Source: Vitellaria paradoxa (lineage: Eukaryota > Streptophyta > Magnoliopsida > Ericales > Sapotaceae). Taken from it: a DNA stretch of 64,000 nucleotides. The position numbers and the translations under genes were made by a program. The first letter of the stretch is position 1. Every line of letters begins with the position of its first letter. Shown here piece after piece: positions 50,481 through 61,789 of the stretch. The stretch spans positions 36,170,419 to 36,234,418 of the forward strand of contig CM034239.1 in the NCBI GenBank assembly GCA_019916065.1, read 5' to 3'. The notes under the pieces were generated by a model that did no database searches, was not told the DNA's origin, and saw nothing but the letters and a program-made list of their open reading frames with translations.

Positions 50481-50634
50481 TGGTCTTGGAGCAATAGTAA
50501 GGTTGTTCCGTTGCAATTTGTGGGTCATATGTTCGAACCTTGGAAACCACCTTTGCAAGTAAGGGTAAAACTGTGTACATTTTACCCCGCCTCATACCCC
50601 CACAATGAGAGAATCTCGAGCACCGGTTGCCCTT
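50481..50634 (+). mobile_element. Au-like SINE
   Basis: The order is GGTCTTGGAGCAATAGTAAG, GGGTCATATGTTCGAACC (B-box GTTCGAACC), AAGGGTAAAACTGTGTACAT and, near the end, GAGCACCGGTTGCCCTT. This is the recognisable Au SINE layout, at full length with point changes. It lies just downstream of the nested element block. Confidence 0.8.
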
Positions 50635-50703
50635 AGCATCCATGCATGTATCATCAATTAAAATCACTAGTAATGCTTATATTTTCCTCTTATGTGTTCA
50701 CAG

Positions 50704-50763
50704 ATTGATCCGTTGTATTGCTCCAAGGAGTGCAAGTCTCTTGTTCAAAATGATCCACTGTAG
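50704..50763 (+). other. Candidate terminal exon after a good splice acceptor
   Basis: CTTATGTGTTCACAG precedes an open frame IDPLYCSKECKSLVQNDPL and a stop (50761-50763), followed by UTR-like sequence with ATTAAAG. It could be the last exon of the upstream SAWADEE gene: 38266 is followed by another coding-like segment in a shifted frame with a donor at 38319. If so, the whole retroelement nest is intronic. I do not recognise the peptide. Confidence 0.25.
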
Positions 50764-50989
50764 TTAGGTTACTTTCAGCCAGCAACAAAGCTCCACTGGT
50801 TACCAGCGCATGAAGAATTCTTGTCATGTAATGTCAGAAGAGGGGGGGGAGAGAGAGAGAGTGTGGGGGGGAAGTAAGCCAATTTCAATATTGGCTGTTG
50901 TTCGGTTCAGACACCATTGCGGCCTACACCTTGTCTGATGCTTTCAGTATTATTAAAGTTTGTTTACACATATATATAGGCTAAGATCA

Positions 50990-52520
50990 ATACTCTCCAA
51001 GTACAAGTACTTAGTTTTCAATTGTCTCTAAAAATAGACTTAGTTTTCAATATTGTCTCTAAATACAAGTACTTGGTTCCATGAATCTTTGCTTGCATTA
51101 TATTCTTTGATTTACGCACTGTGAAACTGACAATCGAGATTATGTAAAATTATACACACAAAGATCTTTTTTTTTTTTTGGCTCTTTCTTTAGCCCTTTA
51201 TATTTTATCTCTATAAGGTCTTCCTCCACTAGCGGATTTTTTTTTTTTTTAATTTTTAAGATTGACAGAGCGAACACCCAAAAGGTAATGGGTTACTCCT
51301 ATAGCACGTTCTTGTACAATGCTGAGGGCTTTAGGCTTAAGAAGGTGGTTTTATGGAAGGGACGTTATCTTGATTGAAGTCGTTTTTGCATTGAAGAATT
51401 GGGATTAATAATGAAGAAAAGGACAAATTGCAGTCTGCACCATTGAGTCTTTAACCAAATCTCCTTTGACCAAATCCCACTCCACAAATTGATCCTTTAT
51501 GAGGTTTTAAATTATTGAAACATTAACCTTTCATTGAAAAATCACTCATTAAATGGTCACAAATACAACAAATTAAAATTTCACATTTTAATTATTATAA
51601 TTAATAGGCCGTTAATGATTAAAAGGCCATTAATTGTTGCAATTAAAAAAGCCAGATTCTAAAGTAAATTTGATCAAAACCTTGGGATGCATATTGTAAT
51701 TCACCTCAAAAAATAATAACAATAATAATAATAATAATAATTTTATTTGTATATACTGAATGATTTCTTTTAATATAATATCAAATTTCTTACTTTCAAA
51801 TGCGTAAATACAATTGCAATCACCAAAAGTGACTAAGAAAGTTTCCAAGAATAGCTTCTCATTAATGGCGATTCTCTTGTCCGTTCGATTATCAACAAAA
51901 TAAGAAACACACTGCTGATGGAGTCTGTTAGTTATCAGCAATTCCCAATTCTCATGAGTCTTTTTAGCATATATCATCAATTAAAATCACTAGTAATGCC
52001 TATATTTTCCTCTTATATTTCCCAAAGCTTTTCTTTTTCTCATCAAATGCAAGATCAAAACAAAGGACATGGAAATGTCTCTGTTTTCAGGCTAGATTCA
52101 TCTTTGACCCTGTTTGGTTACTAGAGTTGCAGCTAAACAAACATATGGAGCAGCCGAACAAATACAAATTATGAATAATCACAGATTATGTAACAGAATC
52201 GGATATTTCATAGACGCATGCCCCATAGTATCGTAAACATAAGTAATTGAAGCTTACGGAAAAAAGAATGAACAAAAGATTTGAAGAAGCTTTAGCAGAA
52301 CCAAACAAATGACACCCCCAATCAAACGACAAACCACACATTGTTTTTAAATAATTTTCTTGACTAAACCCTCGATGTCAAGTTCAAATGTGATCAGAAT
52401 AGATTCCAGCATGACCCATCACAGCTTAACTACAGCTCCAGTCTACTGGAATATATATATATGGTGGGTTTGGGCATAAATGAATACTGCTTTCCTGTCA
52501 AAGCCCACACCCGCTCGAGA
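50990..52520. other. Gene-free stretch between the nest and the NOI gene
   Basis: It holds a local repeat of AAGTACAAGTACTTAGTTTTCAAT-like words (50998-51080), an ATT trinucleotide run (51718-51742), and a 45-bp segment (51972-52016) nearly identical to 50649-50693. No gene was recognised. Confidence 0.5.
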
Positions 52521-52523
52521 GCC

Positions 52524-55500
52524 TCAAGATTCTGCATAAGCAGACTGCATGCAGCAAAACCATTTTTTCTGCAAAGGAAGGCATTCATGTCATCAGAATA
52601 GAGAATATATATATATATATATCATTGCGAAGCGAGGAAATATCCACCGCATGAAACAATCAGGTAAAAATGCAGTCCGATCAAACTTATCCCAAAACTC
52701 ATGCAAACTCGAAAGTAGGGTGGAACTGTGGTTCTGGCAAGTGGAAAGATAATTTTGTTAATTACTGACATTCAATACTTTCCGAGTTTCCTGTAGGTTG
52801 GAAGGAGATTGCTAGGCCCGGCCCTAAAGTTTTTGAGGCCCAAGGGTAATCCTAAAAATGGGGTCCTTACTAGAAAATTTTTGCCAAAAACAACATAACA
52901 AACAGTTGTTTTTTTTTTTTTTGGGGGGGGGGGTCAAGACAGCCATGAGCCATAAAAAGGGGCAGGGGCACAAGTGAGTGAATCTGATTGGATGAGTAAT
53001 AAGGGTTTTATTAAGAGACCCATCCAATAAGCCAACAAATGAGCCTATAAGAAATTATTAGGTCTAATGAATTAATTATTTTTAGACCCCTAAAAGGCAT
53101 TGAGCAGTCATATTTGAGTTAAAAAAAACTCCTACCCCATCCTAAATATAAAAACTAGTAGGGGGCTCTTTTTTTGAACAGTTTTTTTGGGGGGCCTAGG
53201 CCTCTTGGGCCTTGCCCAAGGGCCTGGCCCTAGAGATTGCGGATGTTGACAGCAAGCATAGAACAGTCACTTCTGATGAAATGACATTCAATGCCCTCAA
53301 ACTTCATATGTTTAGTGTCCTTAAACAATGCAGAGAAGTGGCAAATCATCCCAATTAGTTCAATATCAGTTGCTGTAATCCTAATTATTCTTTAAAACGG
53401 CTGAAGTTCTGCATCTCAAACCGATAAAAGGTAACCAGGACAGCTTTGAGGACATTGAAAATTTCAACATTCAAGTAGGGTTTTAAATAGCCTGAGCTAT
53501 TCATGAACAAGTTTGGGCCTAGGTAGACTTGTTCATTTAATCAATGACCCGAGCTTGAATAGAAAAATTAGGCTCATTTAGTAAGTGAACTGAGTTTGAA
53601 CAATGTCTAGCTTGGCTCGTTAAGGTATCGAGCTCTTCTAATATTTATATATAATTAAATCCATATAAAATATTTTACATTTGTATAATGATATGGTTGT
53701 GTTTTTGATTAAAACAATGCGTTAAAATATTTTGAATTTTTAGTTGAACCATTTCTATATTAGTAATTACGTTTTGAACTGTCATATTCCACAATAATAT
53801 TTACATCTACATGTTGGATATATAGAAGCTAGTAACTACATTTGAAATATATAGATATAAAGGTTATTTCCTGTGAGTGACGAAAACTTGCTTGATTGTG
53901 GAGAAGTTTTTGTTTGTTTTTTCTTATGATACAAAACATCATCAATGAACAGTACTCATGATTAGCTTGGGGTCATTTATTTATAAACAAGTGAGATTGA
54001 ACAAAAAAATAGGGCTCATTTAGTAAATGTGCTGAGCCCGAACAACATAGGGCATTCAGGAGTTACCAAGTATGCAATTCAGGAGTGCAGAAAGTTGTCA
54101 GGTTCATCTCATCGGATTCATCCCAAAACAATGTGGAAAGCAAGAAAGCTCATAAATGCTTAACCAAAAGGAAGATGTGCAACTACTATACTCATTATGA
54201 ATTTGAAAATAATTTCACTAAGAAGGACTATTCGTTTACTGATGATATTCATTAACAGTCATAAATTATGAACCCTCTGAAATCAATGTTGTTTATATGC
54301 ATAATGGGTCAATCAAAGGATACATTAAAATTTTTGCATATCAGTTCATATAAGCAAATGGCAAATATATATATACATATATATTCAGATGATCCCAGAA
54401 AGTACAAATCAATTATATGATTGTTAGTTATATAAAATTTAGCTCACAATCCTTTGAGTGGAATTGGGAAGAGGACAAGCCAAGGGTTCAGACTAATGCT
54501 ACTTGAAATGTGGATTGTTTCGTTCTATGAACAAAGATGGGAACACTGTATCCTTGTACTTTAAATGTGGTATGAGGGGAGATAGGCTTCTTATAGAGTT
54601 TTCATATTATTAAAATATTTTGGAATATAAAAATGACTTATTTTGAAAAAAATAATAATAATAAGCATGAAACTAGGTGTACTTTCTGTCTGATAAGAAT
54701 CTTTACTTATTATCTTTCGTACAAACGTAGACTTATTGGTTATTGTCACATAATTTGTTATCAATTCACTATTTCAGAGGTCTTTTCTAATGAAAATATA
54801 ATATATGCAAAATCATTTTGTATAATTAGTATATTGGAACGTTAATATACCATATCCTAGAATATGTATCAAAATGTGGTTCACGAGGTAATAATAATTT
54901 CTGGTAACTATGGTTCAGACCTCAAGAAACAATCAGACTATGGGGTTGTTTGGAGTAAGAAAAAATGAGATAAATTGAGATAAATTGTGGTTTGGGGAGA
55001 GTTCGTAATGCGTGCAGTAAGAGAAAAAAGTAGTTGTGATATAAAGTTAACAGAGATTTATAGAGATTTTTGGAGTTTTTTCTCAAACCATTGCAAACCA
55101 AACGGGGGGCCTATAGATCCTTGCATTACTAAAAAGCAAAAAGCAAGCCAGAGGAAGAACTATTTTCCACTAGGTGAAAGTACCATAATTGATATTCTCT
55201 CATGGAAATACTTCATTCCAAGTGTCAGAGATCAAACATGAATATGATCACGAGTTATTATACTCAAAATTTCATAATGATCACGAGTTATGCTCAATGA
55301 TAGATTTCATAATGCAAGCCTTCTTTCTGAGGTGTCAAGGAATGCAAATGAGTGCCAACGATAGGGAAAGAAAAAGGATATCCAGATGACATTGGAGTTT
55401 CATAGCAAATCATGGTGAACAAGACTAAGGAAGCAGTAAAGCCAATCACAACTTACAGATTGAGGCTTTCCAAGAGTTGCTCCACGCTTAAATGCAGATT

Positions 55501-58500
55501 CCTCCTTTGTTGGTGATTCAGGCTTGCCTCCTGTCTTTTTCTCATTCCTAGCCTTGTTGAATATTACCGTGAATCCTTCAGCAGATGCTGGATCATTGAC
55601 ATCCCATTCACCAAATTTGGGCAATGGTTGACCTTTTTCCTGTAGAACATAGGATTTCACTTGATTCTTGCAGTTGTATCAAGACTGGAAGAAGTTAACT
55701 AAAAAAATATTCATATACTGCAAAATACATAATCACTTGCCACGAAAGCTTAGTTGTCAAATTGAGATTCATACTGTGAACTGAAATCCTAGATTTGAGA
55801 ATCATGAATCGTAATATTTGGTATAAAATAGAAAAATGGTAAAAAAAAGTTCATATATTAGAAATGTACAAGATATTGAATAATAAATATTATTGTACTT
55901 GAAAACTTAAAATTTAATATAATCACGTTTTTTGTTTAAATGCAAAGATGCTAGCCTTATGGCTAATATATGTATTTTTTTGTTAAATAGATAAATGATT
56001 TTATTAATTAAAATTTATCAAGAAGATGCCTCTCATATCTACTGTTGCATTGAGATCCATATCCTCAAAAAAAGATATCTAAATCAGGATCAACACCATC
56101 GAAGTCCCCCTATACAAAGAAGTCATCAAAAAACCATTCCACCTGTCACCTGTGTATATAGAATTCAATTCCTTGAAAAAACCTTCTGTTGCACTCCATC
56201 CAAAACCATGTAGTGGAAAAAGGTACCAAAAACCATGCCTTCTTTTTCCTCTTGGGCTACTACATCGCCAGCATTGCTCCAACAGGTAGCTTATAGACTT
56301 AGCAAAGACCCACTCTACTCCAAAACATGAAAGAGACAAATCCCGTAATTGCTTCATCTGAGTACAATAAATGAAAACATGATCGATGGCCTCCCCATCT
56401 GTCTTGCATAAGCAATCCAATTATTGTTAATCCTCCTCAAAACAAGATTATCAACCGTAATAGTCTTACTATGAGCCATACACCAAATAGAGAATACAAC
56501 CTTCAAAGGTGCTCCAAGTCTCCATATGTTTTTCAAAGGAACCTTTCCTCCTTGCAACCTAACAAAGCTTTATAAGAAGATTTCACTTCAAACGAACCTG
56601 AATTAGCCAAGCACCACCTAACTTCATTCTCCACCCCTACCTTAGTCACGTACAACATTTGCATCTATCTTACCAAACACTCCAACTCCTAAACAAAAAG
56701 AGCATTATGGCTAGAAATATGTGTCTGAATGTCACCGTGACTGTCACTTTTAATTGAGTTCAAAAAGAAAGAAACATAAAACATTCATCGTTAAAAAAAA
56801 AAAAAAAAAAACATATACCTCAATAACTGAAATATCACCATCCATCTCATCAATGTCTATCAAAATGTAAGACAAAAAACGTAAAACAGTGCTTCAGTCC
56901 CTAAGTACTTACATGATGATGTGCAAGTATTGCATGATTTGCATGTCCTTACAAGCCTCTCTAATTCCATTTTTATTTTCTCCCATGTGACCAGACCCAA
57001 CCCAAGAGTCCAATTCCATGCTTTATAAATCGCAAGAATCTAAAGATTGTCTATGAATTGGATAGAACCAATTTTGATCTGCCATAATTCATCACTCCGT
57101 TCAATTTGGAGAGAAGATTTGAATCAATTAAATGATGTATAGACTTGAATCGTGTGATTTTAACAACTGTGCAAGAAACTAATATCCTGTGAGCTTATGC
57201 AATCTTCTTGTATGCTCAATTCCAACATGTGAACAGCAACATGGCATTGTAGAAAATAATACAAATATGTAAATGATGCCATAAAGAATACACATAGTTG
57301 CAGCAGGCTTAGTGTAAACATAACTGTCAAACAAACAAGGATTGGTTTGACCCCTCTAGGGTTGTCTAAGTGTATATTTTTATATACATACATACTAGGA
57401 AACAACCAATTACAATCATAATCTCTCTAATCAAACTTGATCGAATCAGATCTCCTATACTAGGAAAGGATAAATCAAGAGACATATCAACTATATTCAC
57501 AATATTCTAACACATCTCCCTCAAGCTAGAGTGTATATATCATATTTTCCAGGCTTGGTACATATATACTTAACTTGAGATCTCCCAAGAGCTTCTAGCA
57601 TGACCAATTTTGATGGTATTTTATAGGTTTTTCTCTCTGACAAAGTGACAATCCATCTCAATATGCTTAGTGTTTTCATAGAATACTGGATTGGAGGCAA
57701 TATAAACCACAACCTGATTATTGCATCACAATTCCATAGGCTATAAGTGCCATGGTTCAAAGTCACGGTCGCGAAAATCATCTTAACCTCCTAATTTTTG
57801 AGACGGTCGCAATGTTGCATTGCAGTATCAAACGATACGTAATGATTAGTAAATTAAAGGATTCAAAAATGTCAGATAAAAACCTGAACCAATATTTCCT
57901 TGTTTCTCTTTATTTGCCAATATATGGGCCGATATCTCATCGACTATCAATATTTCACTCGATGTGATATGGACCACGGCCATATCACTTAGGTTGATGT
58001 CCAGCTAGATCTCATCTCGGCCTTTGCTGATACTAAGATGAGATGCCAAAATCTCAACTGAGACAACTGCTATTTTGAAGCATGGTGAGTGTTGAACTCC
58101 AAATTCTTCTCATCATATCTTGTATCCAAATTAACTCTATAAGTCATGGCTCTTTCAAATGCTCCCTTCAACTATCTTAGAATTCAGATAATTACATACC
58201 AATAACTAGTACGAGATGATTCCAGAAACTAACTAATCACACTCAAGGAATGAAATATCTCATTTCAACATTGTCCATTATCCTATATAACAAGCCACTA
58301 TCAGATGCTCCCTTCAACTATCTTAGGATCCAAATAACTATATACCAATGACTAGTACAATGTGATTCCAGAAACTAACTAATCACACTCAGGGAATGAA
58401 ATATCTCATCTCCTCTCGTCATTGTCACGTAGTTCAACTTTCCAACTAATCTTCTGTAGATTGTGATTCTCCAATAATTCACCTTTATCCGCAAAATAGC

Positions 58501-61500
58501 TTCGTATTAGAATCCATTGGAGTGTCTATAAGTCTAGAGCCCAAAATACTAGTCTCAGACAATGAGTTTGGAACATACTTCCTTTGTAAGAGAGCCATCC
58601 CCTTGTTTAATCAAGTTACCTTAATACCCGAAAATTACTTTAGCAGTCCCAAGTCCTTAATGTTGACATGAAGGAACGACTTCAAATCAATAATGCCTTT
58701 TGAATCATATCTTGTAATAATAATGTCATCTACGTACACCAGGAGCTATGTCCTTCCATGGACATACCAGTGCTCTCTCTCTCTCTCTCTCTGCGCGCGC
58801 GCGCGCGCGTGTATGTGTGTACTGGTTACCACATCTTGAGGTGCAGACTTCATTTGGGTTTTTAAGTCGTTTTAATGAAAAATGATTTTGAAATCATTCT
58901 AATCAAAAAAAAAAAAAAAAACAACTTTGAATTTGTTGAGCAAAAACCAACTTTAAAATCGTTTAAAAAAAAGACGACTCAAAACTCATCTGCTGAAAAC
59001 ATTTTTTGGAAAAACGTCACTGGGTTAAATAATAGACATGACATCTAAATGGAACAAAAGTGTCAAAAGGGGAAACAAACTTGACATATCAGTGTAACCA
59101 AAAGGCACACACAGAAAACACTAACATGCCTGGATCCGACCCAAAAAAAAAAAAAAAAGAACTTTGTTCATACATAAATGCATATATGAGTCTCTCTCTG
59201 GCTATATTGAATTATAAAATCCTTATTATCAAATATTTTTGAAGAGATGTGTTTTTGGTTAAAGGTTTTTGTGAAGTAGAAATGCCGTATTTTCAGTTGG
59301 AATAAAAACCAGAAAGAAAAATAGAAAATAAGGAGAAAGAAAAGGGCAAATTCGGCTATCTCTTTCATAAAAATCATACGTATGTTCATTCAATAAAGGT
59401 AACAAGTTGATTGAACCTGTTAGAATATCAAGAATATTCTTGATATTCTAACATTTTTTTTTTCTTGGGATCAAAGGCTGCTCTGATACCAAGTTGAAGA
59501 AGAGAATAAGAGAGAATTGAATACATTCTCCCTTCTCAACTATATTATTTATATACTAAAGTCTTACAATTCAAATAAGGAAATTACAATCAAATAGGAA
59601 AACGAAATTAAGACTGATTACAAGAGAAAATAGGAAATAGAATAAACTAAGGAGATTTCCCGAATATTCTTGATATTCTAACAAAACCAATCAAGAGATT
59701 ATGCATAAATACGATTCATTAATTGACCCTTCCTTACATGTGGTGGAGTAGCAATTGATTTTCCATGGAAGAGAATTTGGAGTGGAGGCATAACTCCAAA
59801 AGTGGCATTTTTTTATGTTGTGCGTGATGAGAGGCAAGGTGTTAACAATTGACAACCTACAAAGGAGGGAATTTGCAATGGCCAACCAATGTTGTTTATG
59901 CAGGAAGCAGAAGGAGATGATTTATCACTTGTTCATTATTACAAATGGACAATGGAATTCAGGGTCCTTGTTTTAACTTGCTTGGAGGTGCAGTGGGTGG
60001 TTCCAAGCAATGTAAAAGGGCTATTTAGTTCACAGCTGGGCTTCAGGATGAAAAACCAGATGAGGAAGGCCTGGAGCTTGAACACTTTTTGTTTGTTTCG
60101 GAGTGTTTGGAGAGAACAGAATCAAAGAATATTTCATGGCTAATGTAGACCTTTATTTAGGGTGATTTGTGCTTTGTTGACACAATTGCATGGTTGGTTC
60201 AAGGTGGGTACAGATATGGATATAGATACCTTTGTGAATGCTGTGGAGGGTTCTTTTTTGTAATGGGTGGCATCTACTTGTACGGAATCTACTTAATGCT
60301 ACTTCTTTTTACTTAATAAAATTCTTCTTTTTTTTTTTAACCAATCAAATAAATAAATAAAAATTGAGCTCCCTTTCCAGCTGCATATGAATCTCTCTCT
60401 CTCTCTCTCTGGCAGAAATCCAAATAAACAACAGGAATTGACACCTCCGGTAGTTGTTGCTACAGCTAGTTTCCTTCAAGTAACAACATCATATTGAGAT
60501 CTTTTGCATGTGATTTCTATGCCAATAAAAAGGACAACCTAGTGCACAAGGATTAGATTGATTTCTATGTTAATGATTTTTTTCTTTTTCTTTTTTTTTT
60601 TTTTTTTAAATACTAGAGGTGTCCTCACCTTCGATGTGATTAATTCCCTAGAGATCCTAACTCAACCCACCAGAACTAGACCTCTACTTTAATTGGCCGA
60701 GGTCAAACTGGATCTCTCCTTTAACTGGTAGAGATCTTACAGTAGAATTGCCCCCATGTGGGCAATTTCTATGTCAGTGATCATGATACACTGATTTGTA
60801 ATCCATTTTGAGTTCTAGGACACACTCGATATAACCCAAGTAGAGGCAATTTAGCAACATCTTATGATTGTTACAAGTGAATCAATTTTGCTATATAATC
60901 TTCGTGCAAACATTTGCCTAAACAACAAAAAGGATTCAACTTCAACAAAGAGAATATGCTGCCAAGGTTTAGAATACAAAATAAATGCCCTTTTGTGCTG
61001 GAAAAAAAAAAAAATACAACACATTAGCGGAAATATTGAACACTAGCTTCTTTAGGCCTGAAATAAGCTACAATTCTTAGGTATACATTTTCCTCAATGG
61101 GCATATGAAAAGAACACATACATTCAGACTTAAAAACAAAGGATTTTTCACCAGCATGAAAATGCCCAAGACGATTTGTTGTTTATAAATGGCATTTCCG
61201 TATTGCTTATATCAAATGCAACTGAAAAAAAAAATAAAAAAATAAAAAACTCGGAATGAATAAAATCATCAGAAGGAAGGGGGAAAATATCAGCAAAACC
61301 CACGTCGGAGAAGCCAAACGTAAAATAACTTCTCAACAAGAACTAATTCCTTAGGTTTCATATCAGAATTCACCATAAGACAAAAACGATAACAGCTTAA
61401 CCTAAAACCATACTTCAAAAACTCAAACGACAAATACATACACTGATGCAAATAGCATGAAAGTAAAACAGATAGAAATGTGAATAGAAATCAGCAATCG

Positions 61501-61612
61501 CACAAACAGAACAAAGAGAAGCAAGAATTCACAGAAGCCTAAATCGATTTTGGAAAAAAAACAAATAAAATCCCTAAAATCAAAATAGATGATACAAAAA
61601 CCGTACCGCCAT
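52524..61612 (-). CDS. RIN4/NOI-type small protein, 3 exons
   Basis: Spliced from the minus strand: exon 1 61607-61612 (ATGGCG only), exon 2 55457-55639, exon 3 52524-52568; all boundaries are GT-AG and phase 0. The 77-residue product starts MAEKGQPLPKFGEWDVND, continues PASAEGFTVIFNKARNEKKT and ends KKWFCCMQSAYAES. The NOI motif PKFGEW is the site cut by the bacterial protease AvrRpt2 in this family, and the Cys pair in WFCC is the usual acylation site that holds these proteins at the plasma membrane. Family members take part in immune signalling and exocyst-linked trafficking; which one this is cannot be told. No lesion is visible. Introns of 2.9 and 6.0 kb are filled with transposons, yet the frame is kept. 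A 5' UTR GAA-repeat lies just upstream of the ATG. Confidence 0.9.
52813..53232. mobile_element. hAT-like MITE (420 bp) with perfect 8-bp target duplication in NOI intron 2
   Basis: The ends TAGGCCCGGCCCT and GGGCCTGGCCCTA are inverted repeats with few mismatches. Identical flanks GAGATTGC lie at 52805-52812 and 53233-53240. The interior contains a T14-G11 homopolymer junction and no ORF. The ends differ from the TAGGGATGGC family, so this is a second hAT-like family. Confidence 0.88.
53241..54930. other. NOI intron 2 DNA, no bounded feature recognised
   Basis: AT-rich intron sequence. Related words such as GGCTCATTTAGTAA(G/A)TG and GAGC(T/C)(T/C)GAACAA(T/C) appear twice (about 53574 and 54010), hinting at a diverged repeat. 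No exon or RNA gene was recognised. Confidence 0.45.
54941..55111. mobile_element. Weak MITE related to 20133-20282
   Basis: The left end GGGTTGTTTGGAGTAAGAAA and the right segment AACCAAACGGGG resemble the inverted ends of the 20133 element. The word AAAATGAGATAA is shared, and overall length is similar (171 bp). Ends are eroded. Confidence 0.4.
55977..56700 (-). mobile_element. LINE 3' end (zf-RVT) in NOI intron 1
   Basis: Minus-strand frames give LKNIWRLGAPLKVVFSIWCM and SKTITVDNL (56354-56557), then CLCKTDGEAIDHVFIYC in a shifted frame (56079-56420). These are the conserved C-terminal blocks of plant L1-type LINEs. It runs with the NOI gene. The T-run near 55975 on the plus strand may be its tail. 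Confidence 0.8.
57340..58765 (-). mobile_element. Ty1/copia remnant in NOI intron 1
   Basis: A 3' LTR ending AATATTCTAACA (57512) is followed by a PPT (minus GAGGGAGATG). RNase H lies at about 57640-57690 (PVFYENTKHIEMDCHF on the minus strand) and an RT active site LLVYVDDIII at about 58718-58745. The 5' half and LTR are missing; the remnant ends at a compound microsatellite. A smaller element (57750-58084) is inserted in it. Confidence 0.75.
57750..58084. mobile_element. Small inverted-end element within the copia remnant
   Basis: The left end CCATGGTTCAAAG and right end TTTTGAAGCATGG are inverted with one or two mismatches, 335 bp apart. The interior has repeated ACGGTCGC and CGATATC-like words and no coding content. 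Flanks TAAGTG and TGAGTG are similar. It interrupts copia-like sequence. Confidence 0.5.
58773..58820. repeat. Compound microsatellite (CT)n(GC)n(GT)n
   Basis: About ten CT units run directly into about eight GC units and then GTGTATGTGTGT. Alternating purine-pyrimidine GC/GT runs favour Z-DNA. It marks the broken end of the copia remnant. Confidence 0.9.
59418..59683 (-). mobile_element. Collapsed copia copy: LTR terminus, leader and one full LTR
   Basis: 59492-59683 is a full 192-bp LTR of the same family as 42184-47439, and 59480-59491 is an intact PBS complement (GCTCTGATACCA). To the left come the leader (TTTCTTGGGATCAAAGGCTG) and directly a 36-bp perfect palindrome (59418-59453) made from LTR terminal sequence in both orientations. 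Flanks GAACC (59413-59417) and AAACC (59684-59688) agree at 4/5. All coding sequence is gone. Confidence 0.8.
59690..60335 (+). mobile_element. LINE 3' end in NOI intron 1, antisense to the gene
   Basis: Plus-strand frames read WKRIWSGGITPKVAFFYVV and, in a shifted frame, CCLCRKQKEMIYHLF, the zf-RVT blocks. The frame at 59889-60143 ends with VWREQNQRIFHG, the usual KKRNRRIF-like segment. The 3' end near 60310-60340 is T-rich instead of A-rich. Confidence 0.75.
60345..61606. other. 5' part of NOI intron 1, nothing recognised
   Basis: A CT microsatellite is at 60392-60412 and a T-run at 60580-60607. Otherwise no exon, RNA gene or bounded element is visible. Confidence 0.5.
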
Positions 61613-61665
61613 GTATTCTTCTCTACTTCTTCTTCTTCTTCTTCTTCTTCTTTTTCCTTCCGTCT
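61613..61665 (-). promoter_or_regulatory. GAA-repeat leader directly upstream of the NOI start
   Basis: On the minus strand about eight GAA units precede GTAGAGAAGAATAC and the ATG. Purine-rich GAA leaders are frequent in plant 5' UTRs. The plus strand reads as a CTT run that makes a spurious poly-Leu ORF. Confidence 0.55.
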
Positions 61666-61778
61666 CTCAACTCAACAGTCCACAGATGGATTCCCTAAAC
61701 AACTGTTCAAAACGTGAGAGATACAGCTGGCTGGAGGGGTGGGCCGAGACGCCAGGTACGCCATGTGGGAGGGCGAGT

Positions 61779-61789
61779 GTGGGGCCCAC
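61779..61789. promoter_or_regulatory. TCP / site II-like element in the NOI promoter
   Basis: GTGGGGCCCAC contains GTGGGNCC and GGNCCCAC, the consensus for TCP factors, about 170 bp upstream of the ATG. Another TGGGCC is at 61740-61745. The surrounding 300 bp are the most GC-rich of this end of the window. Function is inferred from motif and position only. Confidence 0.4.
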
